A stretch of DNA of 64,000 nt from Streptomyces cyaneochromogenes (GTDB lineage Bacteria; Actinomycetota; Actinomycetes; Streptomycetales; Streptomycetaceae). Each line of letters begins with the position of its first letter. Position 1 is the first letter of the stretch. A model generated the notes under the pieces. That model had not been told where the DNA came from and did not search any database. It worked only from the letters and a program-made list of their open reading frames with translations. The DNA lies in assembly GCF_003963535.1 (NCBI RefSeq), contig NZ_CP034539.1:496001-560000 (forward strand), in the 5' to 3' direction. The position numbers and the translations under genes were made by a program. Shown here piece after piece: positions 43,123 to 50,992 of the stretch.

Positions 43123-44307
43123 ATGGCAAGCAGCGTGCGCGCCACGAGCGCGACCGGGCTGCGCGGCAGCACCGTCTTCCTGGCCTTCGGCGCGTTCGGA
43201 CTCCTGTGGGGCCTTTACGCAGCGGCGCTTCCGGAGATCAAGGCGAACACCGGAGCCACGGACGGCGAGCTCGGCACCGCCCTGGCCTGCGTCGGGCTGG
43301 CGGCGGCCCCGGCGATGTTCCTGGTCGGCAGACTGCTGGACCGCTACGGAAGGCCGCTGGCGATCGGGGCGCTGTTCCTGTTCGCTGCGGTGGCGCCGCT
43401 CCCCACGCTCGCCGATTCGACGACCACACTGGTCGTGACCCTCCTGCTCTTCGGGTTCGGATCGGGCGCCTGTGACGTCGTGATCAACAGTCTGGCGGCG
43501 ACCGTCGAGGCCGAGACGGGCGGACGCGTACTCAACCGGGCGCACGCCCTGTTCAGCGTCGGGCTGCTGCTCGGCTCCGTGGCCACCAGTGCCACGCGTG
43601 GCAGCGGAGTGTCGACCGCCTGGCCGCTCGGCGGGCTGGCCGTCCTGACGGTGATCGGCGGATGGGTCCTGCGCGGCAGGCTGCCCGAGCGGTTGAGCCG
43701 CGCGCAGCAGTCCGACAAGTCCCCCCGCGGCCGCAGGATCGACCCCTACGTGCTCGCCTTCGGCGCGCTGGCCGCGCTGGCCGCCCTGGTGGAGAGCGGC
43801 GTCCAGCAGTGGAGCGCGGTCTTCCTGGAGGACGGGGTCGGCGCGTCGCCTCAGCTGTCCGGCCTGGCACCCGGCGTGTTCGCCGGATCGATGGCGCTGG
43901 GCAGGCTGGGCGGGCACTGGTTGTCGACCCGCTGCTCCGACCGGATCGTGCTGCTGTCGTCGGGGCTGGTGTCCGGGCTGGGCGTCCTGGTCGTCTCCCG
44001 GTCGCAGGAGCCGCTGGCCGCGCTGGCCGGATTCGCCGTCGCCGGTGCGGCGATCTCGGTCGCGGCACCGACCGTGTACAGCGTCGCGGGCCGAGCCGCA
44101 CCGGCTGAGCGGCGCGGAGCGGTCATCGGCCTGACCGCCTCCATCGGCTATGTCGGACTGCTGCTCGGCCCGGTGGTCGTCGGCCAGGTCGCCGAGTTCA
44201 CCCAACTGCGTACCGCGATCGGCTCGTTGGTCGTGGTCTCCCTGGCGCTGAGCATCGCCGCTCTCCTGCTGCGGGCAGCGGGCCGAAGCCAATCGCCAGG
44301 GTCGTAG
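43123..44307 (+). CDS. MFS exporter of the pseudosugar locus (copy 2)
   Basis: 394 residues; ATG 43123 preferred because AGAGGG lies seven bases upstream (the ATG at 43108 overlapping the SDR stop is also in frame). Twelve helices: FGAFGLLWGLYAAALPEIKA, GRLLDRYGRPL, GACDVVINSLAATVEAETGG, GLTASIGYVGLLLGPVVVGQ. Same YbjJ-like group as the MFS at 37677, with similar motif positions. Two related transporters in one locus suggest separate roles, such as product export and re-import, or duplication. Confidence 0.88.
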   Translation: MASSVRATSATGLRGSTVFLAFGAFGLLWGLYAAALPEIKANTGATDGELGTALACVGLAAAPAMFLVGRLLDRYGRPLAIGALFLFAAVAPLPTLADSTTTLVVTLLLFGFGSGACDVVINSLAATVEAETGGRVLNRAHALFSVGLLLGSVATSATRGSGVSTAWPLGGLAVLTVIGGWVLRGRLPERLSRAQQSDKSPRGRRIDPYVLAFGALAALAALVESGVQQWSAVFLEDGVGASPQLSGLAPGVFAGSMALGRLGGHWLSTRCSDRIVLLSSGLVSGLGVLVVSRSQEPLAALAGFAVAGAAISVAAPTVYSVAGRAAPAERRGAVIGLTASIGYVGLLLGPVVVGQVAEFTQLRTAIGSLVVVSLALSIAALLLRAAGRSQSPGS

Positions 44308-44341
44308 GCGCTCCCACCGTTTCGTAGACGCCCCCACCGTC
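44302..44341. repeat. 20-bp tandem duplication carrying the MFS stop codon
   Basis: TCGTAGGCGCTCCCACCGTT (44302-44321) is followed directly by TCGTAGACGCCCCCACCGTC (44322-44341), 17 of 20 identical. The first copy contains the actual stop (TAG 44305-44307). The second places another TCGTAG 20 bp downstream, in a different frame from the gene. Confidence 0.85.
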
Positions 44342-44353
44342 ACGAGGGATTCC

Positions 44354-45391
44354 GTGTTGAACGCAACCCCATCTTCGATCACGGTCTTCGACATCGGAGG
44401 AACGTATCTTCGCTGGGCCGACTGGTCACCCGGGCACGGGCTGAGTCGGATTCAGCGCACGCCGTCGCCCAGCCGGGCACGTCTGCCGGGAACCGCGGTC
44501 GACGAACTGCAGTCGCTGCTGGTGGACGCCGTGGCCCAGCCGGTACCGCCCGACGGGGTCGCCGGGATCTCCATGGGCGCGGCGCTCGACCACCGGACGG
44601 GCACCGTGTACGCCTCCGCTCCGCTGTGGGGCGCACACGAGCGGCCCTTCGACCTGCTCGCCGCCCTGCGCTCGGCCCGCCCCGACGTGCGGTGGCACAT
44701 CGTCAACGACGTCACCGCCGCTCTGCTGCACCTGGCGGACACGCCTGTCGCACAGGCCCGGTCCAAGATCCTGCTCGCCACCATCAGCACCGGCATCGCC
44801 TGCCGCAGCATCGACCGACGGACCGGTGCCATCCCGGTGGACGGCTGCGGCCTGCAGGGCGAGATCGGCCACCTGCCCGTGTCCGTCGCGCTCGACGGCG
44901 GACCGGTGGAGCTGCGCTGCGACTGCGGTGAGCCGGGACATCTGGCGGCGTACTCGTCCGGGCCCGGGATCCGCCGGCTCGGCGAGGTCATGCGCGACGG
45001 TAGGCCGGACCGATGGCACGCGTCCGGGATCGGCACACGGCTCTCGTCCGGAGCCGAGTTCGAGCCCGCGTTCGTGGCCGCCCTGGACGAAGGCGACCCG
45101 GTGGCGACCCGGCTGCTCGACGCGGCGACCGGCCCCGTGGCCGATGTCGTCCGCACCGCGTTGTGTCTCGATCCGCAACTCGACCTCGTGGCCTTCACCG
45201 GCGGTGTCGCCGTGGCCCTGGGACACCACTACCGCGCCTCGCTCCTCAGGCACCTGGACCGATCCGGCCTGTACCTCACCAGCGAGCGGGACCCGGGCTG
45301 GCTGCGTGACCGCATCGTGGTCTGCGGGCCGGGCCAGGCGGACGGGCTCGTCGGCGCCGGGCTCGCCACGCTCTCCGGGGAGGCCGCATGA
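44354..45391 (+). CDS. ROK-family kinase (cyclitol or sugar kinase)
   Basis: 345 residues from GTG 44354 behind GAGGGA. ATP phosphate-1 motif VFDIGGTYLRWADW, VNDVTAALLHL, LATISTGIACRS, and the ROK zinc/catalytic region GEIGHLPVSVALDGG...CDCGEPGHLAAYSSGPG. Close in type to glucokinases; in validamycin biosynthesis ValC, also glucokinase-like, phosphorylates valienone/validone at C7, which is the likely role here. Coupled to the next gene (ATGA). Confidence 0.9.
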   Translation: MLNATPSSITVFDIGGTYLRWADWSPGHGLSRIQRTPSPSRARLPGTAVDELQSLLVDAVAQPVPPDGVAGISMGAALDHRTGTVYASAPLWGAHERPFDLLAALRSARPDVRWHIVNDVTAALLHLADTPVAQARSKILLATISTGIACRSIDRRTGAIPVDGCGLQGEIGHLPVSVALDGGPVELRCDCGEPGHLAAYSSGPGIRRLGEVMRDGRPDRWHASGIGTRLSSGAEFEPAFVAALDEGDPVATRLLDAATGPVADVVRTALCLDPQLDLVAFTGGVAVALGHHYRASLLRHLDRSGLYLTSERDPGWLRDRIVVCGPGQADGLVGAGLATLSGEAA

Positions 45392-46509
45392 CCGGGCATC
45401 GCGCGGTCGTCCGCACCGACGGCGACGTCTCGGTCGGTGTGCGGCCGACCGCCGCGCCCGGCCCGGGCGAGCTGAGCATCGCGACGCTGTACGCGGGGTT
45501 GTGCGGCACCGACATCCAGATGCTGCGCGGTCTGCGCGACGACCCCGCGGCGGTGATCGGCCATGAGGGGATCGCCCAGGTGGTGGCGGCCGGCGCGGGG
45601 GCGCCCGACTGGTGCGCGCCGGGCACGCTGGTCGCGGTCAACCCGACCCATCCGACGGACCCCGCCTTCCTGCTGGGGCACAACGTCGACGGACTGCTTC
45701 AGGAACGTACGTTGCTGCCCGCCTCGGCGCTCACCGGCGGCATGGTCCTGCCGCTGCCCGCCGGGACGGACATCAGCCTGGCACCGCTGCTGGAACCGCT
45801 CGCCGTCGTCCGCTACGCACTGGCAGGACTGCGTCCCTTCGCTCCCCGGACGCTGGTGATCGTGGGAGACGGCACGATCGGGCACCTCGCCGCCCGTGCG
45901 GCCCGTCGCTGGATCGACGAGGACGTCACAGTGGTCCTGGTCCACCACACCGCCGACAGCCGCGCCCTCAGCCGGGCGGGATCACACCACGCCGATCTGC
46001 TGCTCCTCGCACCGGAACTGACGACCACTCGGTTGCCCGGTCCGGTCGCCGCTCTGCTCGCCACCCCTCGCAACGCCACGGTCGCAGCCCTGGAGGCCGT
46101 ACTCACCGCGGCGGGAGGGGACCTCGTCGTGGACGTCGTGGGCGGGCTGCCCCCTGGTGCGCGGACACCGTTGCTGCCGGGAGTCGACCTCGCCGCCGTC
46201 CGCGCCGCGAACTGCGGTGGCATTCCCGATCCGCCGAGCATCACCACGACAGCGAACGGCGTGCGCCTCTTCGGGCATCGGGGGGTGGCCAACGACCATC
46301 TGCTGGCATCCGCCGCGGAACTCGCCCGCGACCCCGGGCGCTACCGAGATCTGATCACCCACGAGACCGACCTCGACGGCGCGGCCCGCGTGATGCGAAG
46401 CCTCGCCGGCTCACCGGACCGCGTCATCGACGGCCGACGACTGGTCAAACTCGCCGTCCGGATCAACAACCGATTCGACGACAGGTCCGACAACAGGGAG
46501 GAAACATGA
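45388..46509 (+). CDS. Zinc-type medium-chain dehydrogenase
   Basis: 373 residues from ATG 45388. Catalytic-zinc residues in GLCGTDIQML and VIGHEGIAQV, and PLLEPLAVVRYAL (acid residue). Rossmann segment RTLVIVGDGTIGHLAARAAR. The four-cysteine structural zinc lobe is absent; the corresponding loop reads NPTHPTDPAFLLGHN. Comparable dehydrogenases oxidise or reduce sugar/cyclitol hydroxyls. Probably acts on a cyclitol intermediate. Coupled on both sides by ATGA overlaps. Confidence 0.88.
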   Translation: MTGHRAVVRTDGDVSVGVRPTAAPGPGELSIATLYAGLCGTDIQMLRGLRDDPAAVIGHEGIAQVVAAGAGAPDWCAPGTLVAVNPTHPTDPAFLLGHNVDGLLQERTLLPASALTGGMVLPLPAGTDISLAPLLEPLAVVRYALAGLRPFAPRTLVIVGDGTIGHLAARAARRWIDEDVTVVLVHHTADSRALSRAGSHHADLLLLAPELTTTRLPGPVAALLATPRNATVAALEAVLTAAGGDLVVDVVGGLPPGARTPLLPGVDLAAVRAANCGGIPDPPSITTTANGVRLFGHRGVANDHLLASAAELARDPGRYRDLITHETDLDGAARVMRSLAGSPDRVIDGRRLVKLAVRINNRFDDRSDNREET

Positions 46510-47267
46510 CGGCCGCATCCCCACTCGCCGGCCACCGCACCATCGTCGTCGGCGGCTCGACGGGCATCGGCCGCGGCATCGCCGACGCCTGGGCCGCCGC
46601 AGGCGCCGAGGTGATCGTCTGCAGCCGCCGACGTCCTACCGGCGCCGGTGCCGAACGGCTGGGCTGGGAGCACGTGGATCTCACCGACCCCGAACTCACC
46701 CGCTCGCGATTACGCCGCCTCGCAGCCGACCCGGTGAACGCCGTGTGCTTCTCGTCCGTCCACTACGGCGCCAGGCGTGCCCCTTTCAGCGACGTCCGCG
46801 AACAGGAATGGCGCGACCAACTGGAGGTCAACACCACCGGGTTGTGGCTCACCCTGGCGGCGACGCTGCCCGCTCTGCGTGCGGCCGCGCCGGGACTCTT
46901 CCTGGGCGTTTCGTCGGAGGTCGCCTTCAACGCCGGTCCGGGCAGGTCCGGCTATGCCGCGTCGAAGGCAGCGGCAAAAGCCCTGCTGGACTCCGTCGCC
47001 CAGGAGGAAGACAGCACGCGGGTACGCATCGTCCAGGTGCTGCCCGCCGGCATGGTCGACAGTCCCGGCATCCGCAGCCGCCGGCCCGCCGACTTCGACT
47101 ACAGCTCCTACATGCGGCCGGCGGACTTCGCCGCGGTCGCCACCGAGCTGGCCGCGACGGCCGGGGACAAGCACCACGGCGACTGCCTGGTCGTCGGCGA
47201 CAACGGGCAGTGGTGGTCGGCATACGACTCCGCGCCCGTCTCCCAGAGCCGACCGGTCCGCCGATGA
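46506..47267 (+). CDS. Short-chain dehydrogenase/reductase (second)
   Basis: 253 residues from ATG 46506 (GGGAGGAAAC upstream, ATGA overlap). NAD motif VVGGSTGIGRGIADAW, active site LGVSSEVAFNAGPGRSGYAASK. One TTA codon at 46710. The long unusual C-terminus GDCLVVGDNGQWWSAYDSAP departs from the usual VDGG ending. With the other SDR and the MDR this makes three oxidoreductases, enough for valienone reduction, dehydration/reduction or acceptor modification. Confidence 0.9.
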   Translation: MTAASPLAGHRTIVVGGSTGIGRGIADAWAAAGAEVIVCSRRRPTGAGAERLGWEHVDLTDPELTRSRLRRLAADPVNAVCFSSVHYGARRAPFSDVREQEWRDQLEVNTTGLWLTLAATLPALRAAAPGLFLGVSSEVAFNAGPGRSGYAASKAAAKALLDSVAQEEDSTRVRIVQVLPAGMVDSPGIRSRRPADFDYSSYMRPADFAAVATELAATAGDKHHGDCLVVGDNGQWWSAYDSAPVSQSRPVRR

Positions 47268-48070
47268 ACTGCCAGGTGGCCTTGGCCGAATGGCGGCTGC
47301 CCGTGCAGGGAACCGAGGCACTGCGGCTGGCCCGGGCCGTCGGAGCCGACGGTGTGCAACTGGACTTCGGCGGGCCGGGACGCGGCGAGTGGCTCGACAC
47401 ACCCGGTCGCGTCGACGCGCTGCGTGCCGAGGCGCAGTCCACCGGCGTACGGCTGCTCGCGGTGGCGGGCAACCACCTCAACGACGTCGGTCTGACGTCG
47501 CGCGCGGCCCGTCCGGTGCTGGAACGGCTCCTCGACGCCGCTGCCGCGCTCGCCGTGCCCCTGGTGTTCGTGCCGAGCTTCCGGCGCAGTGCCATCGACA
47601 GCGCCGCCGCGTTCGACCGCACGGCCGAGGTGCTGGGGTGGGCCGCTGCCGACGCCGCGGCGAGAGGCCTGGTGCTGGCCAGCGAGAACGTCCTCACCGG
47701 CAAACAGGCCCGCACCCTCGTCGAGCGGGTGGCGTCGCCCGCCTTCCGCCTGGTGCTCGACACGTTCAACCCGGTGGAGGCCGGCCTGTCGTGCCGGGAA
47801 CTCGTCGCCGAACTGGGCGAGTTCCTGGCCGACCAGGTCCACCTCAAGGACGGGCCGCCGGCCGTCGGCGCCACCCCGCCGCTGGGCACCGGCACGGGCC
47901 GGCTCGACGACACCCTCGAGGCGCTGCGCGAGCAGCAGGTACCGGTGCGCGCCTTGGTGCTGGAGAACGACTACCGCGACGGCGATCGTGCACGGATGCT
48001 CGCCGATCTGCACTGGGCGCGGCAGCGGACGCGCTCGTTCGTCACGACCCGAGGAGGGAACGAAGGATGA
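47264..48070 (+). CDS. TIM-barrel sugar phosphate isomerase/epimerase
   Basis: 268 residues (ATGA start). AP-endonuclease-2-type barrel: VGADGVQLDFGGP, VRLLAVAGNHLND, LASENVL (metal glutamate), RLVLDTFNPVEAG (metal aspartate), QVHLKDGPP, and VLENDYRDGD (glutamate). Members isomerise or epimerise sugars and inositols (IolE/IolI, xylose isomerase-like). In a C7-cyclitol locus this is a natural candidate for the 2-epimerisation of 2-epi-5-epi-valiolone, a step performed by AcbO on the 7-phosphate in acarbose biosynthesis. That assignment is inferred from context. Confidence 0.88.
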   Translation: MNCQVALAEWRLPVQGTEALRLARAVGADGVQLDFGGPGRGEWLDTPGRVDALRAEAQSTGVRLLAVAGNHLNDVGLTSRAARPVLERLLDAAAALAVPLVFVPSFRRSAIDSAAAFDRTAEVLGWAAADAAARGLVLASENVLTGKQARTLVERVASPAFRLVLDTFNPVEAGLSCRELVAELGEFLADQVHLKDGPPAVGATPPLGTGTGRLDDTLEALREQQVPVRALVLENDYRDGDRARMLADLHWARQRTRSFVTTRGGNEG

Positions 48071-48741
48071 ACACCGCACCGCTGCCGACGGGTATCTCCG
48101 CCACAGCCCTGCTGTTCGACATGGACGGCACGCTGGTCGACTCGAACCCGGTGGTCGAGCGGACCTGGCGCGGCTTCGCCCGCAGACACGGCCTGAACGC
48201 CGAGCGGATTCTCGCTGTCTCACACGGCCGGCGCACGGAGGAGACCGTCGCACGTTTCGCCCCCGCAGGGGTCGATGCCGCCGCGGAGGCCCAGCGCCTC
48301 ATCGCCGAGGAGGTCGCGGACACCCGAGGGGTCGTGGCGATACCCGGTGCCGCGGAACTGCTCGCCACGCTGACGTCCGGCAGCTGGGCAGTGGTGACGT
48401 CCGCCGGGCGTGAACTGGCCGAGACGAGGATGCGTGCGGCGGGGCTCCCTCTGCCGTCGGTCCTCGTCAGTGCGGACGACGTCACCATGGGCAAGCCCAG
48501 CCCGGAGGGATATCTGAAGGCGGCCGGACACCTGCGGCATCCGCCCGAGTCGGTCGTGGTCTTCGAGGACGCGGAGGCCGGCATCCTCGCGGCCCGGGCG
48601 GCCGGGGCCAGAACCATCGTGGTCGGCCAGTCCCGTTGCGCCGCCGCCACGGGTCTCGACCGCGTGCCGGACCTACGCGGCGTCCGGGTGGACATCGACC
48701 GGGCGACCGGCAGGTTGCGGGTGTCACTGACAGCGAACTGA
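48067..48741 (+). CDS. HAD hydrolase, beta-phosphoglucomutase/sugar phosphatase-like
   Basis: 224 residues (ATGA start). Motif 1 LLFDMDGTLVDSNPVVE, helical cap, motif 2 WAVVTSAGRELAETRM, motif 3 lysine in MGKPSPEGYL, motif 4 VVFEDAEAGILAARAAG. This is subfamily IA, near glycerol/sugar-phosphate phosphatases. It could remove a cyclitol phosphate, as ValO is thought to do, or act as a mutase converting a 7-phosphate to a 1-phosphate. Mutase function would fill the gap between a C7 kinase and the nucleotidyltransferase. Confidence 0.88.
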   Translation: MNTAPLPTGISATALLFDMDGTLVDSNPVVERTWRGFARRHGLNAERILAVSHGRRTEETVARFAPAGVDAAAEAQRLIAEEVADTRGVVAIPGAAELLATLTSGSWAVVTSAGRELAETRMRAAGLPLPSVLVSADDVTMGKPSPEGYLKAAGHLRHPPESVVVFEDAEAGILAARAAGARTIVVGQSRCAAATGLDRVPDLRGVRVDIDRATGRLRVSLTAN

Positions 48742-48804
48742 CTGACGGCGAACCAATCGACCAACCATCGACGCTCGACCCAACCGACCATCGATGCTCG
48801 ACCC
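48726..48804. repeat. Two sets of short direct repeats before the EEVS gene
   Basis: CTGACAGCGAAC (from 48726) and CTGACGGCGAAC (from 48742) repeat with a 16-bp period and straddle the stop of the HAD gene. ACCATCGACGCTCGACCC (48764-48781) and ACCATCGATGCTCGACCC (48787-48804) repeat with a 23-bp period and a single mismatch, just before the EEVS ribosome binding site (GAAGGAAG). They could be regulator half-sites or slippage products. Confidence 0.75.
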
Positions 48805-48819
48805 GAAGGAAGCAGAACC

Positions 48820-50076
48820 ATGACCAGTACGAACCTGACCGAGACGCCTCTGGGCCTGCACTTCAGCGAAGGCTCCCAGGGATGGCTGGTCCGTGCCGAG
48901 AAGCAGATCAGCTACGAGGTCCGGTTTCGGGACGGAATATTCCGGCCCGAGTTCACCGACCTGCTGGAGAAGGCGGGGGGGAACGAAGGCACATTACGCT
49001 GCTTCGTCATCGTGGACAGCAACGTCGACATACTCCACGGAGATCAGATCCGCGCCTATTTCGAGCATCACCGTGTCGACTGCTCGATCATGGTGGTGGA
49101 GGCGAACGAGACCGTCAAGGACTTCGAGACGGCCGCGCGCATCGTCAGCGAGATCGACGCCTTCGGGATAGCGCGACGCAAGGACCCGCTCATCGTCATC
49201 GGTGGCGGCGTCCTGATGGACATCGTGGGCCTGGTCGCCAGCCTGTACCGCCGTGGTGCGCCGTTCCTGCGGGTGCCCACCACGCTCATCGGGCTGGTCG
49301 ACGCCGGTGTCGGGGTGAAGACCGGCGTGAACTTCAACGGTCACAAGAACCGGCTCGGCACCTATGCCTCCGCGGACCTCACACTTCTCGACCGCCGGTT
49401 TCTCTCCACCTTGGACCGTCGGCACATCGGCAACGGCCTCGCGGAAATACTGAAGATCGCGCTGATCAAGGATGCGACACTTTTCGAACTCCTTGAGGAA
49501 CACGGCCCCACCGTCCTGGACGAGAAATTCCAGGGCGTTACCGCAGCCGGTGAACAGGCCGCGCAATCGGTGCTGCACGCCGCGATCCAGGGCATGCTGG
49601 AGGAGTTGCAGCCCAACCTCTGGGAAGCCCAGCTCGAACGCTGCGTCGACTACGGACACACCTTCAGTCCCACCCTGGAGATGCGCGCCCTGCCCGAGCT
49701 GCTGCACGGCGAGGCCGTCTGCGTGGACATGGCCCTCACCACCGTCATGGCCTTCCTCCGTGGACAGCTCACCGAGAGGCAGCGCGACCGGATCTTCGCC
49801 GTGATGAGCGCCCTGGAACTGCCGAGTTGGCATCCGATACTCGACCCGGACACGCTGGCGCACGCCTTGCAGGACACCATGCGCCACCGGGACGGCCAGC
49901 AACGGCTGCCGCTGCCCGTCGGCATCGGCGGTGTCACCTTCGTCAACGACGTCACGCCCCAGGAACTCGAAGCGGCCTGCGCCCTGCTGGAACGGCTGGG
50001 CGACGCACGGGTTCCGGAACACGGCCGACGGCGGGACGGCGAGAGCCGGCAGACGTCCGGAGCCTCGGCCGCCTGA
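48820..50076 (+). CDS. Sugar phosphate cyclase, 2-epi-5-epi-valiolone synthase (EEVS) type
   Basis: 418 residues from ATG 48820 behind GGAAG. Dehydroquinate synthase superfamily: NAD-binding GGGVLMDIVGLVASLYRRG (128-146), PTTLIGLVDAGVGVKTGVNF (153-172), KNRLGTY (176-182), metal ligands E209 (GLAEILK), H280 (DYGHTFSP) and H296 (LLHGEAV). The 'DAGVGVKTGVNF...HKNRLG' and 'DYGHTFSP' forms are those of cyclases using sedoheptulose 7-phosphate (EEVS) rather than DAHP. It makes the C7 cyclitol core of validamycin, acarbose and salbostatin type pseudosugars. One TTA codon (48994). A strong terminator follows directly. Confidence 0.93.
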   Translation: MTSTNLTETPLGLHFSEGSQGWLVRAEKQISYEVRFRDGIFRPEFTDLLEKAGGNEGTLRCFVIVDSNVDILHGDQIRAYFEHHRVDCSIMVVEANETVKDFETAARIVSEIDAFGIARRKDPLIVIGGGVLMDIVGLVASLYRRGAPFLRVPTTLIGLVDAGVGVKTGVNFNGHKNRLGTYASADLTLLDRRFLSTLDRRHIGNGLAEILKIALIKDATLFELLEEHGPTVLDEKFQGVTAAGEQAAQSVLHAAIQGMLEELQPNLWEAQLERCVDYGHTFSPTLEMRALPELLHGEAVCVDMALTTVMAFLRGQLTERQRDRIFAVMSALELPSWHPILDPDTLAHALQDTMRHRDGQQRLPLPVGIGGVTFVNDVTPQELEAACALLERLGDARVPEHGRRRDGESRQTSGASAA

Positions 50077-50129
50077 CCGACGGTGTGCCCCCGCACCCGC
50101 CCCCCTTCGGTGAGGGGGCACACCGTCGG
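50077..50129. terminator. Strong hairpin terminator after the EEVS gene
   Basis: Perfect 16-bp arms CCGACGGTGTGCCCCC (50077-50092) and GGGGGCACACCGTCGG (50114-50129) with a 21-nt loop, beginning at the base after the stop codon. It marks the 3' end of the second operon. Confidence 0.9.
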
Positions 50130-50220
50130 CCCGTCAACTGTCTGGCAGCGCTTTCAAGGGAGCCTGGGAGTCTGCGGCTTGATGCCAGTCACGACCCAAA
50201 AGTCAGCCCAGGAGCGGCAA

Positions 50221-50237
50221 CTCATACCTCGTGTGAG
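50221..50237. promoter_or_regulatory. Imperfect palindrome upstream of the LuxR gene
   Basis: CTCATAC-CTC-GTGTGAG, six of seven arm positions paired, 66 bp before the LuxR start at 50303. A separate AGCGCTTTCA-type motif lies near 50148. Either could be a control site for the regulator; evidence is limited to symmetry and position. Confidence 0.4.
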
Positions 50238-50302
50238 CCACGGCCTGGCATCGCTGTCTCATGGTCGACGCAATCGCTATCACGGGTGCTGATCGGAGGC
50301 CT

Positions 50303-50947
50303 ATGACCTCGCACGACGCGTCCGGGACTGAACCTGTCTTAGGTGTCGGCATCGTCCACGGAAATCCCCTGATGTTGTGGGCTCTTCGGGAGTTGCTCAC
50401 CACGCAGCCCGGCTTGGACGTCCGTCTCGCGGAGCCGAGCCTGCGGGAGACACCCGTCAGCACGCTGGATGTACTGATCCTCGACCCCCGTGCCTGTCAG
50501 GCGACGTCGGCCACCCGATTGACCGCACGGGTCTCCCCCCACACACGGGTCCTGATGATGACGCCCCCGGATGAAGACATCCCGTCACCGGTGCCGGTGA
50601 CCGCTTCGACGCCCGGCCGGTTGAGTGATCGATCCAGCCCTCGGTCGATCGTCGAGGCCGTGCGTGCGGCCGGCTGGAGCCAAGGGCTCCGCTCGCATCC
50701 CACCGACAGCACGACCGGCAGCGCCCTCGAGGAACACCAACCTGCCGCACTCTCCGTACGCGAGCGCCAGGTCCTGACAGGCATCGCCAAAGGGCTCACA
50801 CACGATCAGATCGCCAACCGCCTACGGATCAGCCGCCACACCGTCGACACGTACGTCAAACGTGTGCGCAGAAAGCTCGGGCTGGGCAACAAGGCGGAGC
50901 TCACGAGGGCAGCCGTGAGCCAGGACTTCCTCTCGGCCTCTTGGTGA
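50303..50947 (+). CDS. LuxR-type regulator with degenerate receiver-like domain
   Basis: 214 residues from ATG 50303 (GGAGG upstream; ATG 50261 is in frame). The C-terminal HTH is canonical: LSVRERQVLTGIAKGLTHDQIANRLRISRHTVDTYVKRVRRKLGL. The N-terminal half looks like a receiver domain in outline (VGIVHGNPLMLWALRELL, TLDVLILDPRAC) but is Ser/Pro-rich and poorly kept beyond that; whether a phosphorylatable aspartate remains is unclear. Probably the pathway-specific regulator of the adjacent pseudosugar locus or of the GT4 gene that follows 45 bp later. Confidence 0.88.
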   Translation: MTSHDASGTEPVLGVGIVHGNPLMLWALRELLTTQPGLDVRLAEPSLRETPVSTLDVLILDPRACQATSATRLTARVSPHTRVLMMTPPDEDIPSPVPVTASTPGRLSDRSSPRSIVEAVRAAGWSQGLRSHPTDSTTGSALEEHQPAALSVRERQVLTGIAKGLTHDQIANRLRISRHTVDTYVKRVRRKLGLGNKAELTRAAVSQDFLSASW

Positions 50948-50992
50948 ATCCTGCTCTCCGGATCTGCACAACACCGAAAGAACGGTATTCCT

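Noticed and set aside
47264..48070. Inositol catabolism gene (iolE/iolI)
   Set aside because: The barrel family fits, but no other iol genes are present and the operon context is pseudosugar biosynthesis.
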